From contig NZ_JACJON010000030.1 of the NCBI RefSeq assembly GCF_014695585.1, positions 32,540 to 96,539 on the forward strand: a stretch of DNA of 64,000 nt, read 5' to 3'. The position numbers were made by a program, and so were the translations under genes. A model generated the notes under the pieces. It was not told the origin of the DNA. It searched no databases and saw only the letters and a list, made by a program, of their open reading frames with translations. Below, piece after piece: positions 25,642-35,122 of the stretch; within the stretch, counting starts at the first letter, position 1, and every line of letters starts with the position of its first letter. Source of the DNA: Microcoleus sp. FACHB-831 (GTDB lineage Bacteria; Cyanobacteriota; Cyanobacteriia; Cyanobacteriales; FACHB-T130).

Positions 25642-27117
25642 ATGAAAGTTACCCAGGAAAAACTTCCCGCTAGCAAAATTAGTCTGGAAATTGAAATTCC
25701 AGCGGAAATGTCGCAAAAGACTTACGAAAAAGTCGTTCAAGAACTCTCCCGCTCTGTCAATATTCCTGGATTCCGTAAAGGCAAGGTTCCACGCCCCATT
25801 CTTCTACAACGGCTGGGGCAAACTCGCATAAAAGCTAGCGCCTTAGAAGAACTGGTGCAAAATTCTCTAGAGCAAGCCTTGCAACAAGAAGGAATTAAAG
25901 CTCTTGGTAACTTTCAACTAATCTCTTCTTTTGATGAGTTGGTTAACCAGTTTAAACCAGGCCAACCCCTGACATTTTCAGCATCTGTCGATGTACCGCC
26001 AGAAGTGAAATTGGGTGAGTACGCGAACTTGACGATCAAAGCTGAGGAAGTTAGCTACGATCCTAGCCAGGTAGACAAGTTCTTGGAAGAGCGTCGTGTC
26101 GAGCAAGCCACTTTAATCCCAGTCGAAGGACGTTCGGCACAAATGGGAGATGTGGCAATAGTTGACTTCACAGGTCGATATGCTCAGGGCGAACAAGAGG
26201 GGGAGGAACCTAAAGAAATCCAAGGCGCTCAGGCAACAGACTTTCAAATGGAGCTGGCAGAAGGGCGGTTTATTGAGGATCTTATTAACGGAATTGTGGG
26301 CATGAATGCGGGAGAAACCAAAGAAATACCCGTAGAATTTCCGCAAGACTACGGACGCGAAGATTTGGCCGGACAGCCTGCTATTTTCAGCGTTAATCTC
26401 AAAGAACTTAAGGAAAAAGAGTTACCGACTTTAGATGATGACTTTGCCCAAGAAGTCAGCGAAATGGAAACGCTGAACGACTTGCGGGAATCTTTAGAAA
26501 CCAGATTTCGCGGGAATGCTGAACGAGAAACAGCTACGAACAAAGAGCAAGCAATACTTGCAGAACTTGTAAAGCACGTAGAAGTTGACCTTCCAGAGAC
26601 GATGATTGAGCAGGAGGTCGAAACTATGTTGCGCCAAAGCATCATGCAGATGCAGCAGATGGGCATGGATGTCAACAAGATGTTGACTGAAGATATGGTG
26701 CGGCAACTACAGGCGAGAACCCGCCCTGATGCCATTGAGCGCCTAAAACAGTCGCTAGCCCTTGAAGAGATAGCTAAGCGGGAATCTTTAGAGGTGGAGC
26801 CGGAAGCCTTAGCCGCAAAAATTCAAGAGGTAAGCGAGCAACTCAAGGGTCAAAAGATCAACCACGAACGGCTGCGAGAAGTGGTGTCATCTGATTTGCT
26901 CAAGGAAAAAGCCACGAAATGGCTAGAAGAACACGCCGCAATTGAACTTGTACCCGCAGGCTCTCTAAAGACGGAAGAGGGACAGCTTGAAGAAGACGAT
27001 GAAGCTACATTAGAGGCGATCGCAGGCGGTGATGAGGGAACATCAACCCAAACCCTGGAAGCTGAAGTAGAAGTTATCGCTGAAGGTAGTGAAGCATCGA
27101 CGCCGACAGCTGAATAA
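25642..27117 (+). CDS. tig: Trigger factor
   Basis: Ribosome-associated chaperone and peptidyl-prolyl isomerase. The N-terminal ribosome-binding domain carries the signature NIPGFRKGKVPR (canonical GFRxGxxP). A central FKBP-type PPIase domain (GDVAIVDFTGRY..., FIEDLINGIVGMNAGETKEIPVEFP) precedes the helical C-terminal domain, which ends in a long acidic tail. I start at the ATG 25642 (MKVTQEKLP); the frame from 25621 begins with TTG. The order tig-clpP-clpX is the usual bacterial cluster. Confidence 0.96.
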   Translation: MKVTQEKLPASKISLEIEIPAEMSQKTYEKVVQELSRSVNIPGFRKGKVPRPILLQRLGQTRIKASALEELVQNSLEQALQQEGIKALGNFQLISSFDELVNQFKPGQPLTFSASVDVPPEVKLGEYANLTIKAEEVSYDPSQVDKFLEERRVEQATLIPVEGRSAQMGDVAIVDFTGRYAQGEQEGEEPKEIQGAQATDFQMELAEGRFIEDLINGIVGMNAGETKEIPVEFPQDYGREDLAGQPAIFSVNLKELKEKELPTLDDDFAQEVSEMETLNDLRESLETRFRGNAERETATNKEQAILAELVKHVEVDLPETMIEQEVETMLRQSIMQMQQMGMDVNKMLTEDMVRQLQARTRPDAIERLKQSLALEEIAKRESLEVEPEALAAKIQEVSEQLKGQKINHERLREVVSSDLLKEKATKWLEEHAAIELVPAGSLKTEEGQLEEDDEATLEAIAGGDEGTSTQTLEAEVEVIAEGSEASTPTAE

Positions 27118-27167
27118 GTACCAGCAAGTAAAGCTACTGCATAAACAGTAAGCTTTTGACTCTTTTG

Positions 27168-27201
27168 TGACTCCGGAGTCCGGACTCCGGACTCCGGACT
27201 C
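27168..27201 (+). repeat. Tandem CCGGACT heptamer repeat
   Basis: Between tig and clpP the heptamer CCGGACT occurs three times in tandem, preceded by ACTCCGGAGT. This is a GAGTCCGG-type short tandem repeat common in cyanobacterial spacers. It can form alternative hairpins. Confidence 0.8.
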
Positions 27202-27327
27202 TCCCACTTCCCCTTTCCGAAGATCGCCTGCTGCGGCATTGATGGTCAAAGAAGGCGTATTCGGATATAACGGAAGTATGGCGATCGCCATTACTGGCAA
27301 GGCCAGACAGCAGTACAGCCGTAGTAT

Positions 27328-28032
27328 GTGACTAAGTTTATGTTTGTATCGCAGTCCGCCAAAGACCCAATAACCAGCCACAACAACTGGGATGTATCCT
27401 CCCTCGGTGTCAGCAATGTCATACCGATGGTGGTTGAACAGTCGGGCATGGGGGAAAGAGCCTTTGACATATACTCCCGGCTGCTAAGGGAGCGCATAAT
27501 TTTTTTAGGAACGCCGATTGATGATGTAGTAGCTGACTCGATTATGGCTCAACTGCTGTTTCTAGATGCAGAAGATCCAGAAAAAGACATTCAGATATAC
27601 ATCAACTCACCAGGCGGCTCGGTAACATCTGGCATGGCAATTTATGACACAATACAACAAATTCGCCCCAATGTTGTTACCATATGCTTTGGATTAGCAG
27701 CGAGTATGGGCGCTTTTCTGCTAGCCGCCGGAACAGCTGGCAAGCGCATGGCGCTGCCAAGTTCTCGGATAATGATTCACCAGCCCCTTGGCGGCGCACA
27801 GGGACAGGCTGTTGACATTGAGATTCAAGCAAAGGAAATTCTTTACCATAAGGATAAGCTGAACGAATTACTGGCCCATCATACGGGTCAGTCATTAGAA
27901 AGAATCGCAGCTGATACCGAGCGAGATTTCTTTATGTCATCGGCTGAGGCCAAAGACTACGGTCTCATCGATCAGGTTATAACCAGGCAGAACCTTCCCA
28001 ACAAGTCCGCTTCTGTCACTCAACCGAAGTAA
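27328..28032 (+). CDS. clpP: ATP-dependent Clp protease proteolytic subunit
   Basis: Serine peptidase forming the ClpP barrel. The catalytic Ser is in [14 protein letters not shown], His in [10 protein letters not shown], and Asp in [24 protein letters not shown] is the oxyanion-strand segment. The frame starts with GTG at 27328; an ATG at 27340 is an alternative, and processing near Val-Pro-Met-Val-Val removes the propeptide in homologues. It lies 210 bp after tig and 9 bp before clpX, which supplies substrate recognition. Confidence 0.95.
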   Translation: MTKFMFVSQSAKDPITSHNNWDVSSLGVSNVIPMVVEQSGMGERAFDIYSRLLRERIIFLGTPIDDVVADSIMAQLLFLDAEDPEKDIQIYINSPGGSVTSGMAIYDTIQQIRPNVVTICFGLAASMGAFLLAAGTAGKRMALPSSRIMIHQPLGGAQGQAVDIEIQAKEILYHKDKLNELLAHHTGQSLERIAADTERDFFMSSAEAKDYGLIDQVITRQNLPNKSASVTQPK

Positions 28033-28041
28033 GAGGCAAGT

Positions 28042-29382
28042 ATGTCTAAGTACGACTCCCATCTAAAATGTTCGTTTTGCGGGAAGTCTCAGGAGCAGGT
28101 ACGCAAATTAATCGCAGGGCCGGGAGTCTATATCTGTGATGAATGCGTTGACCTGTGTAATGAAATTTTAGATGAGGAGCTGCTGGACTCTAGCGCCCCA
28201 GCCCCCCAACCCGTGCCCCGCACGGAACCACCCCAGAAGCGCCGCGTCCGCTCTGCAAGTCTGTCTTTGAGTCAGATTCCTAAACCCAGAGAGCTGAAAA
28301 AGTATCTCGACGAACATGTAATTGGTCAAGACGAAGCCAAAAAAGTTCTCTCGGTTGCGGTATATAACCACTACAAGCGCCTGAGTTTTATCCAGTCCAA
28401 AAATAGTGGTAAAGCAGGGGCGGAAGAAGCAGTCGAACTGCAAAAGTCTAATATTCTCCTGATTGGCCCGACTGGATGCGGGAAAACCCTCCTGGCTCAA
28501 ACCCTGGCAAGCATCTTGGATGTGCCGTTTGCTGTAGCGGATGCAACGACGCTAACGGAAGCAGGGTACGTGGGCGAGGATGTGGAAAATATCTTGCTGC
28601 GGCTGCTACAAGTGGCAGACCTGGATGTGGAAGAGGCGCAGCGTGGCATTATCTATATTGATGAAATTGACAAGATTGCCCGTAAGAGCGAAAACCCCTC
28701 AATTACGCGCGATGTTTCAGGTGAAGGCGTACAGCAAGCTTTGCTGAAGATGTTGGAAGGGACGATTGCCAACGTGCCACCCCAAGGCGGACGCAAGCAT
28801 CCCTACCAAGACTGCATCCAGATTGACACCAGCAACATCATGTTTATCTGCGGTGGCGCGTTTGTCGGTCTGGAAAAAGTAGTTGAGCAAAGAATTGGTA
28901 AGAAGTCAATAGGCTTTGTACAACCCGGTGAGGGCCTGCCGAGAGAAAAGCGGACGGCGGATATTCTGCAACAAATGGAGCCGGATGACTTGGTGAAGTT
29001 TGGTATGATTCCGGAGTTCATCGGTCGTGTTCCAGTCGTGGCTGTGGTTGATCCGCTGGATGAAGAAGCGTTGATGGCGATTTTGACGGAACCCCGGAAT
29101 GCTTTAGTGAAGCAGTATCAGAAGCTGCTGAAGATGGATAACGTACAGCTAGACTTTAAGCCTGATGCAATTCGCGCGATCGCTCAAGAAGCCTACCGTC
29201 GCAAGACTGGTGCGCGGGCGTTGCGCGGTATTGTAGAAGAACTTATGCTGGATGTGATGTACGAGTTGCCGTCTCGCAAAGATGTCACCCGCTGTATGAT
29301 TACGCGGGAGATGGTAGAGAAGCGATCTACAGCAGAACTAATAGTTCATCCTTCCTCTATACCAAAGCCTGAATCAGCCTAG
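28042..29382 (+). CDS. clpX: ATP-dependent Clp protease ATP-binding subunit ClpX
   Basis: AAA+ unfoldase feeding ClpP. The N-terminal zinc-binding domain is [11 protein letters not shown]...[10 protein letters not shown] (four Cys). Walker A is [12 protein letters not shown], Walker B is [14 protein letters not shown], followed by sensor and pore-loop segments ([33 protein letters not shown]) and the C-terminal [18 protein letters not shown]. The start ATG has GAGG upstream; spacing to clpP is 9 bp, so the two are co-translated. The length of 446 residues is normal for cyanobacteria. Confidence 0.97.
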   Translation: MSKYDSHLKCSFCGKSQEQVRKLIAGPGVYICDECVDLCNEILDEELLDSSAPAPQPVPRTEPPQKRRVRSASLSLSQIPKPRELKKYLDEHVIGQDEAKKVLSVAVYNHYKRLSFIQSKNSGKAGAEEAVELQKSNILLIGPTGCGKTLLAQTLASILDVPFAVADATTLTEAGYVGEDVENILLRLLQVADLDVEEAQRGIIYIDEIDKIARKSENPSITRDVSGEGVQQALLKMLEGTIANVPPQGGRKHPYQDCIQIDTSNIMFICGGAFVGLEKVVEQRIGKKSIGFVQPGEGLPREKRTADILQQMEPDDLVKFGMIPEFIGRVPVVAVVDPLDEEALMAILTEPRNALVKQYQKLLKMDNVQLDFKPDAIRAIAQEAYRRKTGARALRGIVEELMLDVMYELPSRKDVTRCMITREMVEKRSTAELIVHPSSIPKPESA

Positions 29383-29384
29383 TT

Positions 29385-29542
29385 GATTTTAGATTTGAGA
29401 TTTTAGATTGTGGGTATCGGGAGGGTTGAACCCCAAGCGATCGCCCACATTTTTTTTACCCACAGATGCATCCAGGTAAACCCAGATTGCGGTAATCTGT
29501 GACAATCCTTTAACTAAAATCCCAAATCTAAAATCCAAAATT
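29385..29542. repeat. Short element with inverted terminal repeats (MITE-like)
   Basis: Between clpX and the hydrolase gene, a left arm (GATTTTAGATTTGAGATTTT, 29385 on) is matched by an inverted right arm (CCCAAATCTAAAATCC, ending about 29542), with about 20 bases nearly identical. The 100-base centre holds a HIP1 site and no frame. It could be a non-autonomous element or two oppositely placed AATCTAAAATCC spacer repeats. Confidence 0.5.
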
Positions 29543-29547
29543 GAGAA

Positions 29548-30399
29548 ATGCCTGAAATTGAAGTTCGCGGCGTAACGCATTACTACGAGTGGATTAAAAC
29601 TGGTGCTGGTGAAAATAAGCCAGTTATGGTGTTCGTACACGGTTGGGGAGGTTCGGGTCGCTACTGGGAAAGTACAGCACGTGCCTTTTCAGATACCTTT
29701 GACTGCCTGTTATACGATATGCGGGGATTTGGGAGATCGAAGTTACCCCAGCAGCCTCCAGAACTAGCATACGAAATGGAAGACTATGCCGACGACTTAG
29801 CAGTTTTATTAGATACTTTGCAGCTAAGTCGAGTGTATATCAATGCCCATTCGGTGGGAGCGTCTGTAGCAACAATGTTTCTAAACCGCTACAGCGATCG
29901 CGTAGAACGGGCAATTTTGACCTGTAGCGGCATTTTTGAATACGAAGAAAAATCATTTAAAGCCTTTCATCAATTTGGCGGCTACGTTGTCAAGTTCCGT
30001 CCCCGCTGGTTGGGGTGGATTCCCTTCGTTGACAAGATGTTCATGGCGCGGTTCTTGCATCGCCCGCTACCCCGTGCCGTCAGTCGTGCTTTCTTAGACG
30101 ATTTTCTAGTGGCTGATTATGCAGCGGCTTTAGGGACTATGCTTACCTCAGTTAGCGAGAAAGCAGCCCAAGTGATGCCTTCTGAGTTCGCCAAGCTTAC
30201 CGTGCCAACATTGTTGGTTGCTGGAGAACGCGATATCATCATCCCCGCCGCAATGGGACGGATGGCAGCTTCACTAAGCGACAAAGTTGAGTATGTCGAA
30301 ATTGCTAATACGGCGCACTTCCCGATGCTGGAAGATCCGGTAACTTACCTGCGCTTAGTGCGGGAGTTTTTAGGACTCCCAGCTAAAGCCAACGCATAA
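29548..30399 (+). CDS. Alpha/beta-fold hydrolase
   Basis: A 283-residue single-domain alpha/beta hydrolase. The oxyanion region is VFVHGWGGSGRYW, the nucleophile elbow NAHSVGASVA (Ser near 113), a further Asp lies in VAGERDIIIPAAMG and the His in ANTAHFPMLEDP near 263, so the triad is complete. There is no signal peptide. Homologues include esterases and haloalkane dehalogenase/epoxide hydrolase-like enzymes; the substrate cannot be read from sequence. It stands 165 bp after clpX, separated by an inverted-repeat element, so it is probably independent of the clp genes. Confidence 0.8.
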   Translation: MPEIEVRGVTHYYEWIKTGAGENKPVMVFVHGWGGSGRYWESTARAFSDTFDCLLYDMRGFGRSKLPQQPPELAYEMEDYADDLAVLLDTLQLSRVYINAHSVGASVATMFLNRYSDRVERAILTCSGIFEYEEKSFKAFHQFGGYVVKFRPRWLGWIPFVDKMFMARFLHRPLPRAVSRAFLDDFLVADYAAALGTMLTSVSEKAAQVMPSEFAKLTVPTLLVAGERDIIIPAAMGRMAASLSDKVEYVEIANTAHFPMLEDPVTYLRLVREFLGLPAKANA

Positions 30400-30809
30400 G
30401 CGATCGCCGCCTCCCACTCTCGTCCCAGTTTTTCGGCTGAGACGAGGACACTTCATGCCTGCTTTTACAAATTTTTTTAACCAAATTATAAAGATTACTT
30501 AAAGTTGTCAGTAATCACCGGATTAATTGCCAGCTCTATTGTTAAAAATACTGACGCACTCATTCACAAGAGTAGCTCGTTAACTTAGCTATACCGAAGA
30601 CCTGATATCTCCGGAATATTGCAGCAAATTAACTTTGCTTTTCAGCTAACGAGCGTAAATATACTAAAGCTCCCCAGTATATCCATGGACTTGTGTTTAA
30701 GCTGCATCAAGATACAGCAAATATTCCTAAAGTTAAGATGAGCTTTTGTCTACAGTGGATATACTTAACATACTGGACTCACAAGAATTCAGCGAATGTA
30801 AAGAGGGTT
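30400..30809. other. Intergenic stretch of 410 bases
   Basis: No gene is supported. CTCGTCCCAG..CTGAGACGAG at about 30419-30448 forms a hairpin, followed after about 20 bases by a T-rich run, and could terminate the hydrolase transcript. A separated 8-bp inverted repeat (GCTCGTTA/TAACGAGC) lies at about 30577-30655. Confidence 0.5.
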
Positions 30810-31058
30810 ATGGGTACTAGCCTCCGACTCACAAGTACAGCAATTTTGCTGATTGCTTTGCAAGCGTTCAACCTTGAAAAAGCATCCGCCACATCTCAGC
30901 CCAGTATAGTTACTGAGAGTTCGGCTCACCAACGGGCCTTCGGGGCTGAGGCGGGTGGCTTGCATCCAAACAGGATCGTTGCCGCATCCAGTACGGGCGA
31001 CTACGAACCGCCACCGAACGGCGGGCCAGGTACTAGCGGTGGTGCTGGAACGCGCTAA
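30810..31058 (+). CDS. Small secreted protein with Pro/Gly-rich tail
   Basis: I use the ATG at 30810 (MGTSLRLTSTAILLIALQAF), which has GAGGG just upstream; the longer frame from 30693 has no signal for its extra 39 residues. The product is about 82 residues: a cleavable-looking signal peptide (A-S-A-T near 28) and a short mature part ending YEPPPNGGPGTSGGAGTR. Tails of this PPxNGGPGxxxGxGTR kind occur on several small cyanobacterial exported proteins. Function unknown. It converges with nadB across a bidirectional terminator. Confidence 0.6.
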   Translation: MGTSLRLTSTAILLIALQAFNLEKASATSQPSIVTESSAHQRAFGAEAGGLHPNRIVAASSTGDYEPPPNGGPGTSGGAGTR

Positions 31059-31065
31059 AAAAGGC

Positions 31066-31125
31066 AAAAGTAAAGAAGTAAAAGCAAAATAAACAGTTTT
31101 TTGTGTTGTTTTACTTTTTACTTTT
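31066..31125. terminator. Bidirectional terminator between convergent genes
   Basis: An imperfect inverted repeat (AAAAGTAAAGAAGTAAAAGC against GTTTTACTTTTTACTTTT) overlaps the last codons of nadB. It belongs to the same A-rich spacer family as 16933-16982 and should end transcripts from both sides. Confidence 0.7.
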
Positions 31126-32824
31126 CCAGCAGCGGGGATTTGTACCAATGCTCTTTCTTTACAACTGTATGGGCTTGCCAGGTGGGGTCTGGCTGAGGAT
31201 AGTCTAGTCGATAGTGTCCCCCCCGGCTTTCTGTGCGAAAAGCAGCACTTTTGAGAATCAAATAGGCCACATCTAGTAGATTGTGAACTTCTCCCCAATT
31301 CCGCAATTCTTGGTTGGCATCGGGTAAGTCAAAATCGATAGCAATACCTGGCTTTAAATTAATCAGGTATTGGCTTAAGGGGAGTGCAGCAAATTCCTCG
31401 CGCCAGGTTTTAACTGTAGCGATCGCATCGTCCAAACTTTTCTGCTCCCGACAAATGCCCGCGCTTTGCCACACTAGCCGCCTTAACTCTTGCCGCAGCG
31501 CTTCAATCTTTTCCTTCTGAGTCTGCCAATCCCCGGCGCTGCCTACAGCATGATGCACAGTAACGAGTGGGAATTGGGGGTTAGAAATTGAAGTTTTGGG
31601 TACTTCTAGCTGCAACATTTGAGCGCCAAATACCAAGCATTCTAATAGCGAATTACTGGCTAACCGATTAGCGCCGTGAACTCCCGTACTTGCCGTTTCC
31701 CCTAAAGCATACAAACCAGGAATTGAGGTACAGTTCATTAAATCTGTCGCCACTCCTCCCATCCAGTAATGAGCAGCTGGAGCAACTGGAATTGGTTGGG
31801 AAAAAACATCAATTCCCCACTGCTGACACACCTGGATAATATTAGGAAATCGGTAGCGAATTTTTTCGGCTGGGATGGGGCGCAAATCTAAGAATACATT
31901 GGCAGTGGCTAGATCTGTGGCGGTGCGCTGCAAGTGGCTGAAGATAGCGCGGCTGACGACATCTCTGGGAGCAAGTTCGCCCTTCGGATGGTACTCAAAA
32001 GCAAATCTAAGCCCTTGTTCATCCACCAAATGCGCTCCCTCACCCCTCACAGCTTCGCTGATGAGAAAACGAGGCGCACCCGCTGTAGTTAGGGCAGTGG
32101 GGTGAAATTGAACAAATTCTAAGTCTCGGACGGTTGCCCCAGCACGCCAAGCGAGGGCGACTCCATCTCCCGTGCTTACGGATGGATTAGTTGTCTGGGC
32201 AAAAACCTGACCGCCGCCGCCTGTTGCTAGGACTACCGCAGGCGATCGCACCCAGATAATTTGACGCCCGTAAGCAAGACTAACTCCCTGACAATGCTGC
32301 GTTTGGGGGTCTAGCCACAAACTCAAAGCAAAAGCTTGTGAAATGACCTTAATGTTCTTCCGAGTCAGGACTTGTTCGGTCAGAGTACTGACCAATGCCC
32401 GACCTGTAGTATCAGCCGCATGGAGAACGCGAGGACGAGAGTGAGCCGCTTCTAAGGTAAGAGCTAGATTTTCACCGCGCCGATCGAAGGCAACACCCAT
32501 ACTCACGAGCGACTGCACGCACTTAGGGGCTTGTTCGACCAGAAATTTTACCGCTTCTAGATCGCAAAGCCCCGCACCAGCCCGCATTGTATCGTCAACG
32601 TGCAACGAGGCGGAGTCTGCTGGGTCAATTGCTGCTGCCATTCCGCCTTGTGCCCAATCGCTAGCAGAAAGGGGCAGGTTGTCTTTGGTAATCAAGCCTA
32701 CATGCAGCGAGTCTGGCAAGCAAAGCGCCGCATACAGCCCCGCTGCACCCGCGCCTACTACCAAGACATCAAAATAGGTGGGTATGTCTAGCTGGGCTAA
32801 AGAATCAACATTTACCTTAGTCAA
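31118..32824 (-). CDS. nadB: L-aspartate oxidase
   Basis: Flavoprotein oxidising aspartate to iminoaspartate, the first step of de novo NAD synthesis. The FAD-binding N-terminus is DVLVVGAGAAGLYAAL; then LSASDWAQGGMAAA, the AT-G-GGGQVFAQTTNP segment, FVQFHPTAL, the active-site RDVVSRAI and YALGETASTGVHGANRLASNSLLECLVFG. The succinate-dehydrogenase-like C-terminal helical domain is present. The length of 568 residues is slightly above the usual 540. No nadA or nadC is adjacent. Confidence 0.95.
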   Translation of the reverse strand: MTKVNVDSLAQLDIPTYFDVLVVGAGAAGLYAALCLPDSLHVGLITKDNLPLSASDWAQGGMAAAIDPADSASLHVDDTMRAGAGLCDLEAVKFLVEQAPKCVQSLVSMGVAFDRRGENLALTLEAAHSRPRVLHAADTTGRALVSTLTEQVLTRKNIKVISQAFALSLWLDPQTQHCQGVSLAYGRQIIWVRSPAVVLATGGGGQVFAQTTNPSVSTGDGVALAWRAGATVRDLEFVQFHPTALTTAGAPRFLISEAVRGEGAHLVDEQGLRFAFEYHPKGELAPRDVVSRAIFSHLQRTATDLATANVFLDLRPIPAEKIRYRFPNIIQVCQQWGIDVFSQPIPVAPAAHYWMGGVATDLMNCTSIPGLYALGETASTGVHGANRLASNSLLECLVFGAQMLQLEVPKTSISNPQFPLVTVHHAVGSAGDWQTQKEKIEALRQELRRLVWQSAGICREQKSLDDAIATVKTWREEFAALPLSQYLINLKPGIAIDFDLPDANQELRNWGEVHNLLDVAYLILKSAAFRTESRGGHYRLDYPQPDPTWQAHTVVKKEHWYKSPLLEK

Positions 32825-32858
32825 AGATCAATTCCTTGATACTGACATTTATAATAAA

Positions 32859-32881
32859 ACCCACCCCATATTGGAGTGGGT
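32859..32881 (-). terminator. Terminator of psbU
   Basis: The minus strand forms a hairpin ACCCAC-U-CC/GG-G-GUGGGU (one mismatch) followed by UUUUAUUAUAAA, about 30 bases after the psbU stop. Typical rho-independent layout. Confidence 0.8.
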
Positions 32882-32911
32882 ATTAACAACTACTTATAGC
32901 GAATCGGAAGC

Positions 32912-33352
32912 TTAGTATTCGCCGTTGTTGTAGCGATCGCCGCCCTCTACGAAGGTTGAATCTACTTCCGTCAGGGTAAATTTGTCCATGTTAGCTTGCA
33001 GTCGTTCTTTTTGAGTTTCGCTCAGTCCGGGAATGTTCAGGATGTCTTCGACTTTCTCATAAGGAGCATTGTCAATGATTTTCCGAGCCAGAGTAGGGTA
33101 CATTCCTGGATACTTCCGGAAGGCACGAACATTGGTGTTGTTCACATCAATTTTTTTGCCAAACTCAGTCGCCAGCTTATCGTCCGCCGCATTCCGGCGA
33201 GGGCCTTCTGGTGCTTCCACAACAGCCAAAATTGCGCCAGAGCGAAGGGTTACGCCGCTCAAGTTAGCCGCTAGAGCGTTCTGGTTTCCCATCCATCCCA
33301 AGCATGTCACAGTCAGAATAAGTACAACCAACAGACGAACTAATCGTTTCAT
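32912..33352 (-). CDS. psbU: Photosystem II 12 kDa extrinsic protein PsbU
   Basis: Lumenal extrinsic subunit that stabilises the oxygen-evolving complex. It starts at ATG 33352 ([10 protein letters not shown]) with GGAGGA upstream; the longer frame adds MEGGFKF and is not preferred. A signal peptide of about 30 residues ends near ALAANLS. The mature protein has the PsbU segments [30 protein letters not shown] and the helix-hairpin-helix-like [18 protein letters not shown], ending GDRYNNGEY. The gene is monocistronic with its own terminator. Presence of PsbU marks oxygenic photosynthesis. Confidence 0.95.
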   Translation of the reverse strand: MKRLVRLLVVLILTVTCLGWMGNQNALAANLSGVTLRSGAILAVVEAPEGPRRNAADDKLATEFGKKIDVNNTNVRAFRKYPGMYPTLARKIIDNAPYEKVEDILNIPGLSETQKERLQANMDKFTLTEVDSTFVEGGDRYNNGEY

Positions 33353-33593
33353 AAACTTAAATCCTCCTTCCACAGCTTGATTGAGGCTACCATGTCCTCA
33401 AGTATTAGTTTAAGTTTTGTTTTCTATCCTCTCATTTTATTACCTCTCGACACCACCTACACCCTGGACTTTAGGAGAATTCACGTTTAGATAAGGATGC
33501 AAATCTTAATAAAGAACTAAAAGTCAACCGGGAAACCGGAGTTTTGTGGCAATATAAAAGATCGCTCCTCAAGGTAGTTCACAAACATCAGAT

Positions 33594-34232
33594 ATGTCAC
33601 TTAGATTAGGCGACCAAGTACCCAACTTCACTCAGGCTTCTACTCACGGCGAAATCAGCTTTTACGACTGGGCTGGCGATAGCTGGGTTATCCTGTTCTC
33701 GCACCCAGCTGACTTTACACCCGTTTGTACAACGGAACTGGGTGAAGTCGCCCGGCTCAAGCCGGAATTTGACAAGCGGAACGTTAAGGCGATCGCTCTA
33801 AGCGTTGATGACGTAGAATCTCACAAAGGTTGGGTTGGAGATATCGAAGAAACCCAGAACGTCGGCCTCAACTATCCCATTTTGGCAGATCCCGATAAGA
33901 AGGTTTCTGACCTTTACGACATGATCCACCCCAACGCCGCCAACACGGTAACGGTACGATCTGTATTCATTATCGACCCCCAGAAGAAACTGCGTCTGAG
34001 CTTTACCTATCCTCCCAGCACCGGACGTAATTTTGATGAAATTTTGCGGGTAATTGATTCTCTGCAACTGACGGATAACTACAGCGTGGCGACTCCAGCT
34101 AACTGGAAAGATGGAGATGATTGCGTAATTGTCCCATCGCTGAAAGATCCAGAAGTGTTGAAAGAGAAATTTCCTAAAGGCTACCAGGAAGTTAAGCCTT
34201 ATCTGCGGATGACTCCTCAGCCAAACAAGTAG
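33594..34232 (+). CDS. 1-Cys peroxiredoxin (Prx6 type)
   Basis: Thiol peroxidase reducing hydrogen peroxide and alkyl hydroperoxides. The peroxidatic Cys45 lies in HPADFTPVCTTELGE; there is no resolving Cys in the C-terminal arm, and the 212-residue length with the long C-terminal domain (NYSVATPANWKDGDDCVIVPSL) marks the 1-Cys Prx6 group. There is no transit signal, so it is cytoplasmic. It is divergent from psbU. A GGGTGGGC hairpin follows the gene. Confidence 0.93.
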   Translation: MSLRLGDQVPNFTQASTHGEISFYDWAGDSWVILFSHPADFTPVCTTELGEVARLKPEFDKRNVKAIALSVDDVESHKGWVGDIEETQNVGLNYPILADPDKKVSDLYDMIHPNAANTVTVRSVFIIDPQKKLRLSFTYPPSTGRNFDEILRVIDSLQLTDNYSVATPANWKDGDDCVIVPSLKDPEVLKEKFPKGYQEVKPYLRMTPQPNK

Positions 34233-34260
34233 TTATTAGCTTCAAGGCTTTGAGTTGGTG

Positions 34261-34279
34261 GGGTGGGCATCGCCCACCC
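34261..34279. repeat. GGGTGGGC/GCCCACCC hairpin repeat
   Basis: A perfect 8-bp stem with a 3-base loop lies just after the peroxiredoxin gene. It is a common cyanobacterial intergenic palindrome (GGTGGGCATTGCCCACC type), and a degenerate relative occurs near 5820. It may act as a weak terminator. Confidence 0.75.
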
Positions 34280-34303
34280 TACTAAGCTGTACAACAGTGA
34301 TAG

Positions 34304-34592
34304 ATGGACATCGTATATCGGCTACAAAGCATCGAGTTTGAATGGGACGGAAACAAGGCACAGAGAAAAACATGGTGTTACTTTTGAAGAAGCCGCAGAA
34401 GTTTTCTTCGATCCTTTTTACCAAGAGGGTGATGCTACCTCTAACAATTATGAAGAGCGCGATTTCATAATTGGGTATTCCCTTTCTCAACGCCTGTTGC
34501 TAGTGGCTTATTTAGAACGATATGGCCGAAATCGGATAGTATCTGCCCGTCCTGCTACCCGCGCTGAAAGAAAATTATATGAGCAAGCCTGA
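34304..34592 (+). pseudogene. BrnT-type toxin gene, frameshifted
   Basis: The N-terminal part of a BrnT ribonuclease toxin (MDIVYRLQSIEFEWDGNKA) reads from ATG 34304 but runs to a stop at 34387. The rest (REKHGVTFEEAAEVFFDPF..., ending ERKLYEQA) is in another frame through 34592. BrnT proteins have KAxxNxxKHGVSFEEA; here the bases between the KA and KHG codons are 7 instead of about 15. This fits an 8-bp deletion near 34361 that removed the conserved Asn and broke the frame. The C-terminal half is otherwise well preserved, so the loss is recent or is a sequencing error. Confidence 0.75.
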
Positions 34593-34875
34593 AGAAGAAC
34601 TAAAATTACATTTACGACCTCGTGCAGTAGAAACAGTTTCTATCGAGATACCAAGAGATACATTGGAATCGCTCAAAAAAGTGGCGAGAAGTCGAGATAT
34701 GTCTTCTGAAGCCTTGGTGAAATTTTATATTGGACAAGGACTGCGGCAAGACTTAGCCAGATTGTTTGGCGATCGCGTACTGGAAACAACTGCTCAAGTT
34801 CTAGCACGGCACATCCAGTCAGAAGAAGAAATTTTAACTATTATTCGAGAGATTCAAAGCGAAACAAGTTGTTAG
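34579..34875 (+). CDS. BrnA-type antitoxin (ribbon-helix-helix)
   Basis: A 98-residue DNA-binding antitoxin that would neutralise BrnT and repress the operon. The stretch VSIEIPRDTLESLKKVARSRDM (about 23-44) and the following ALVKFYIGQGLRQDL look like a ribbon-helix-helix fold. The ATG overlaps the end of the toxin frame by 14 bases, as usual in such pairs. The gene is intact while its toxin partner is frameshifted. A GAGCG/CGCTC hairpin with a T-rich tail follows. Confidence 0.75.
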   Translation: MSKPEEELKLHLRPRAVETVSIEIPRDTLESLKKVARSRDMSSEALVKFYIGQGLRQDLARLFGDRVLETTAQVLARHIQSEEEILTIIREIQSETSC

Positions 34876-34896
34876 TTTCGAGCCAAAACCGCCAGT

Positions 34897-34919
34897 AGAG
34901 CGATCGCGCTCTTATTTTT
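34897..34919 (+). terminator. Terminator after the antitoxin gene
   Basis: An AGAGCG/CGCTCT stem around ATCG (part of a HIP1-like site) is followed by TATTTTTA, about 20 bases after the stop codon. Confidence 0.65.
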
Positions 34920-35122
34920 ATCTTAAAGTTGCGATCGCCCTACTCTCGATAGCGCAAACAAATTCAGCAACGAAGAAATTGACGTTGAACAACTGCTAAG
35001 AAGTTACAGCCCTGGAGATAGGCTCAATTCTATTTGTATTGGTAAGTTGGGTAAAAAAGGTATAAATACTAGCACCGCTATAAGCCAAAATTTTTATAGG
35101 GAACAATATAGGTAAGTCCAAA

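Noticed and set aside
30693..30809. Longer N-terminus for the small secreted protein
   Set aside because: The added 39 residues have no signal features, and the internal ATG at 30810 has a clear GAGGG and begins the signal peptide.
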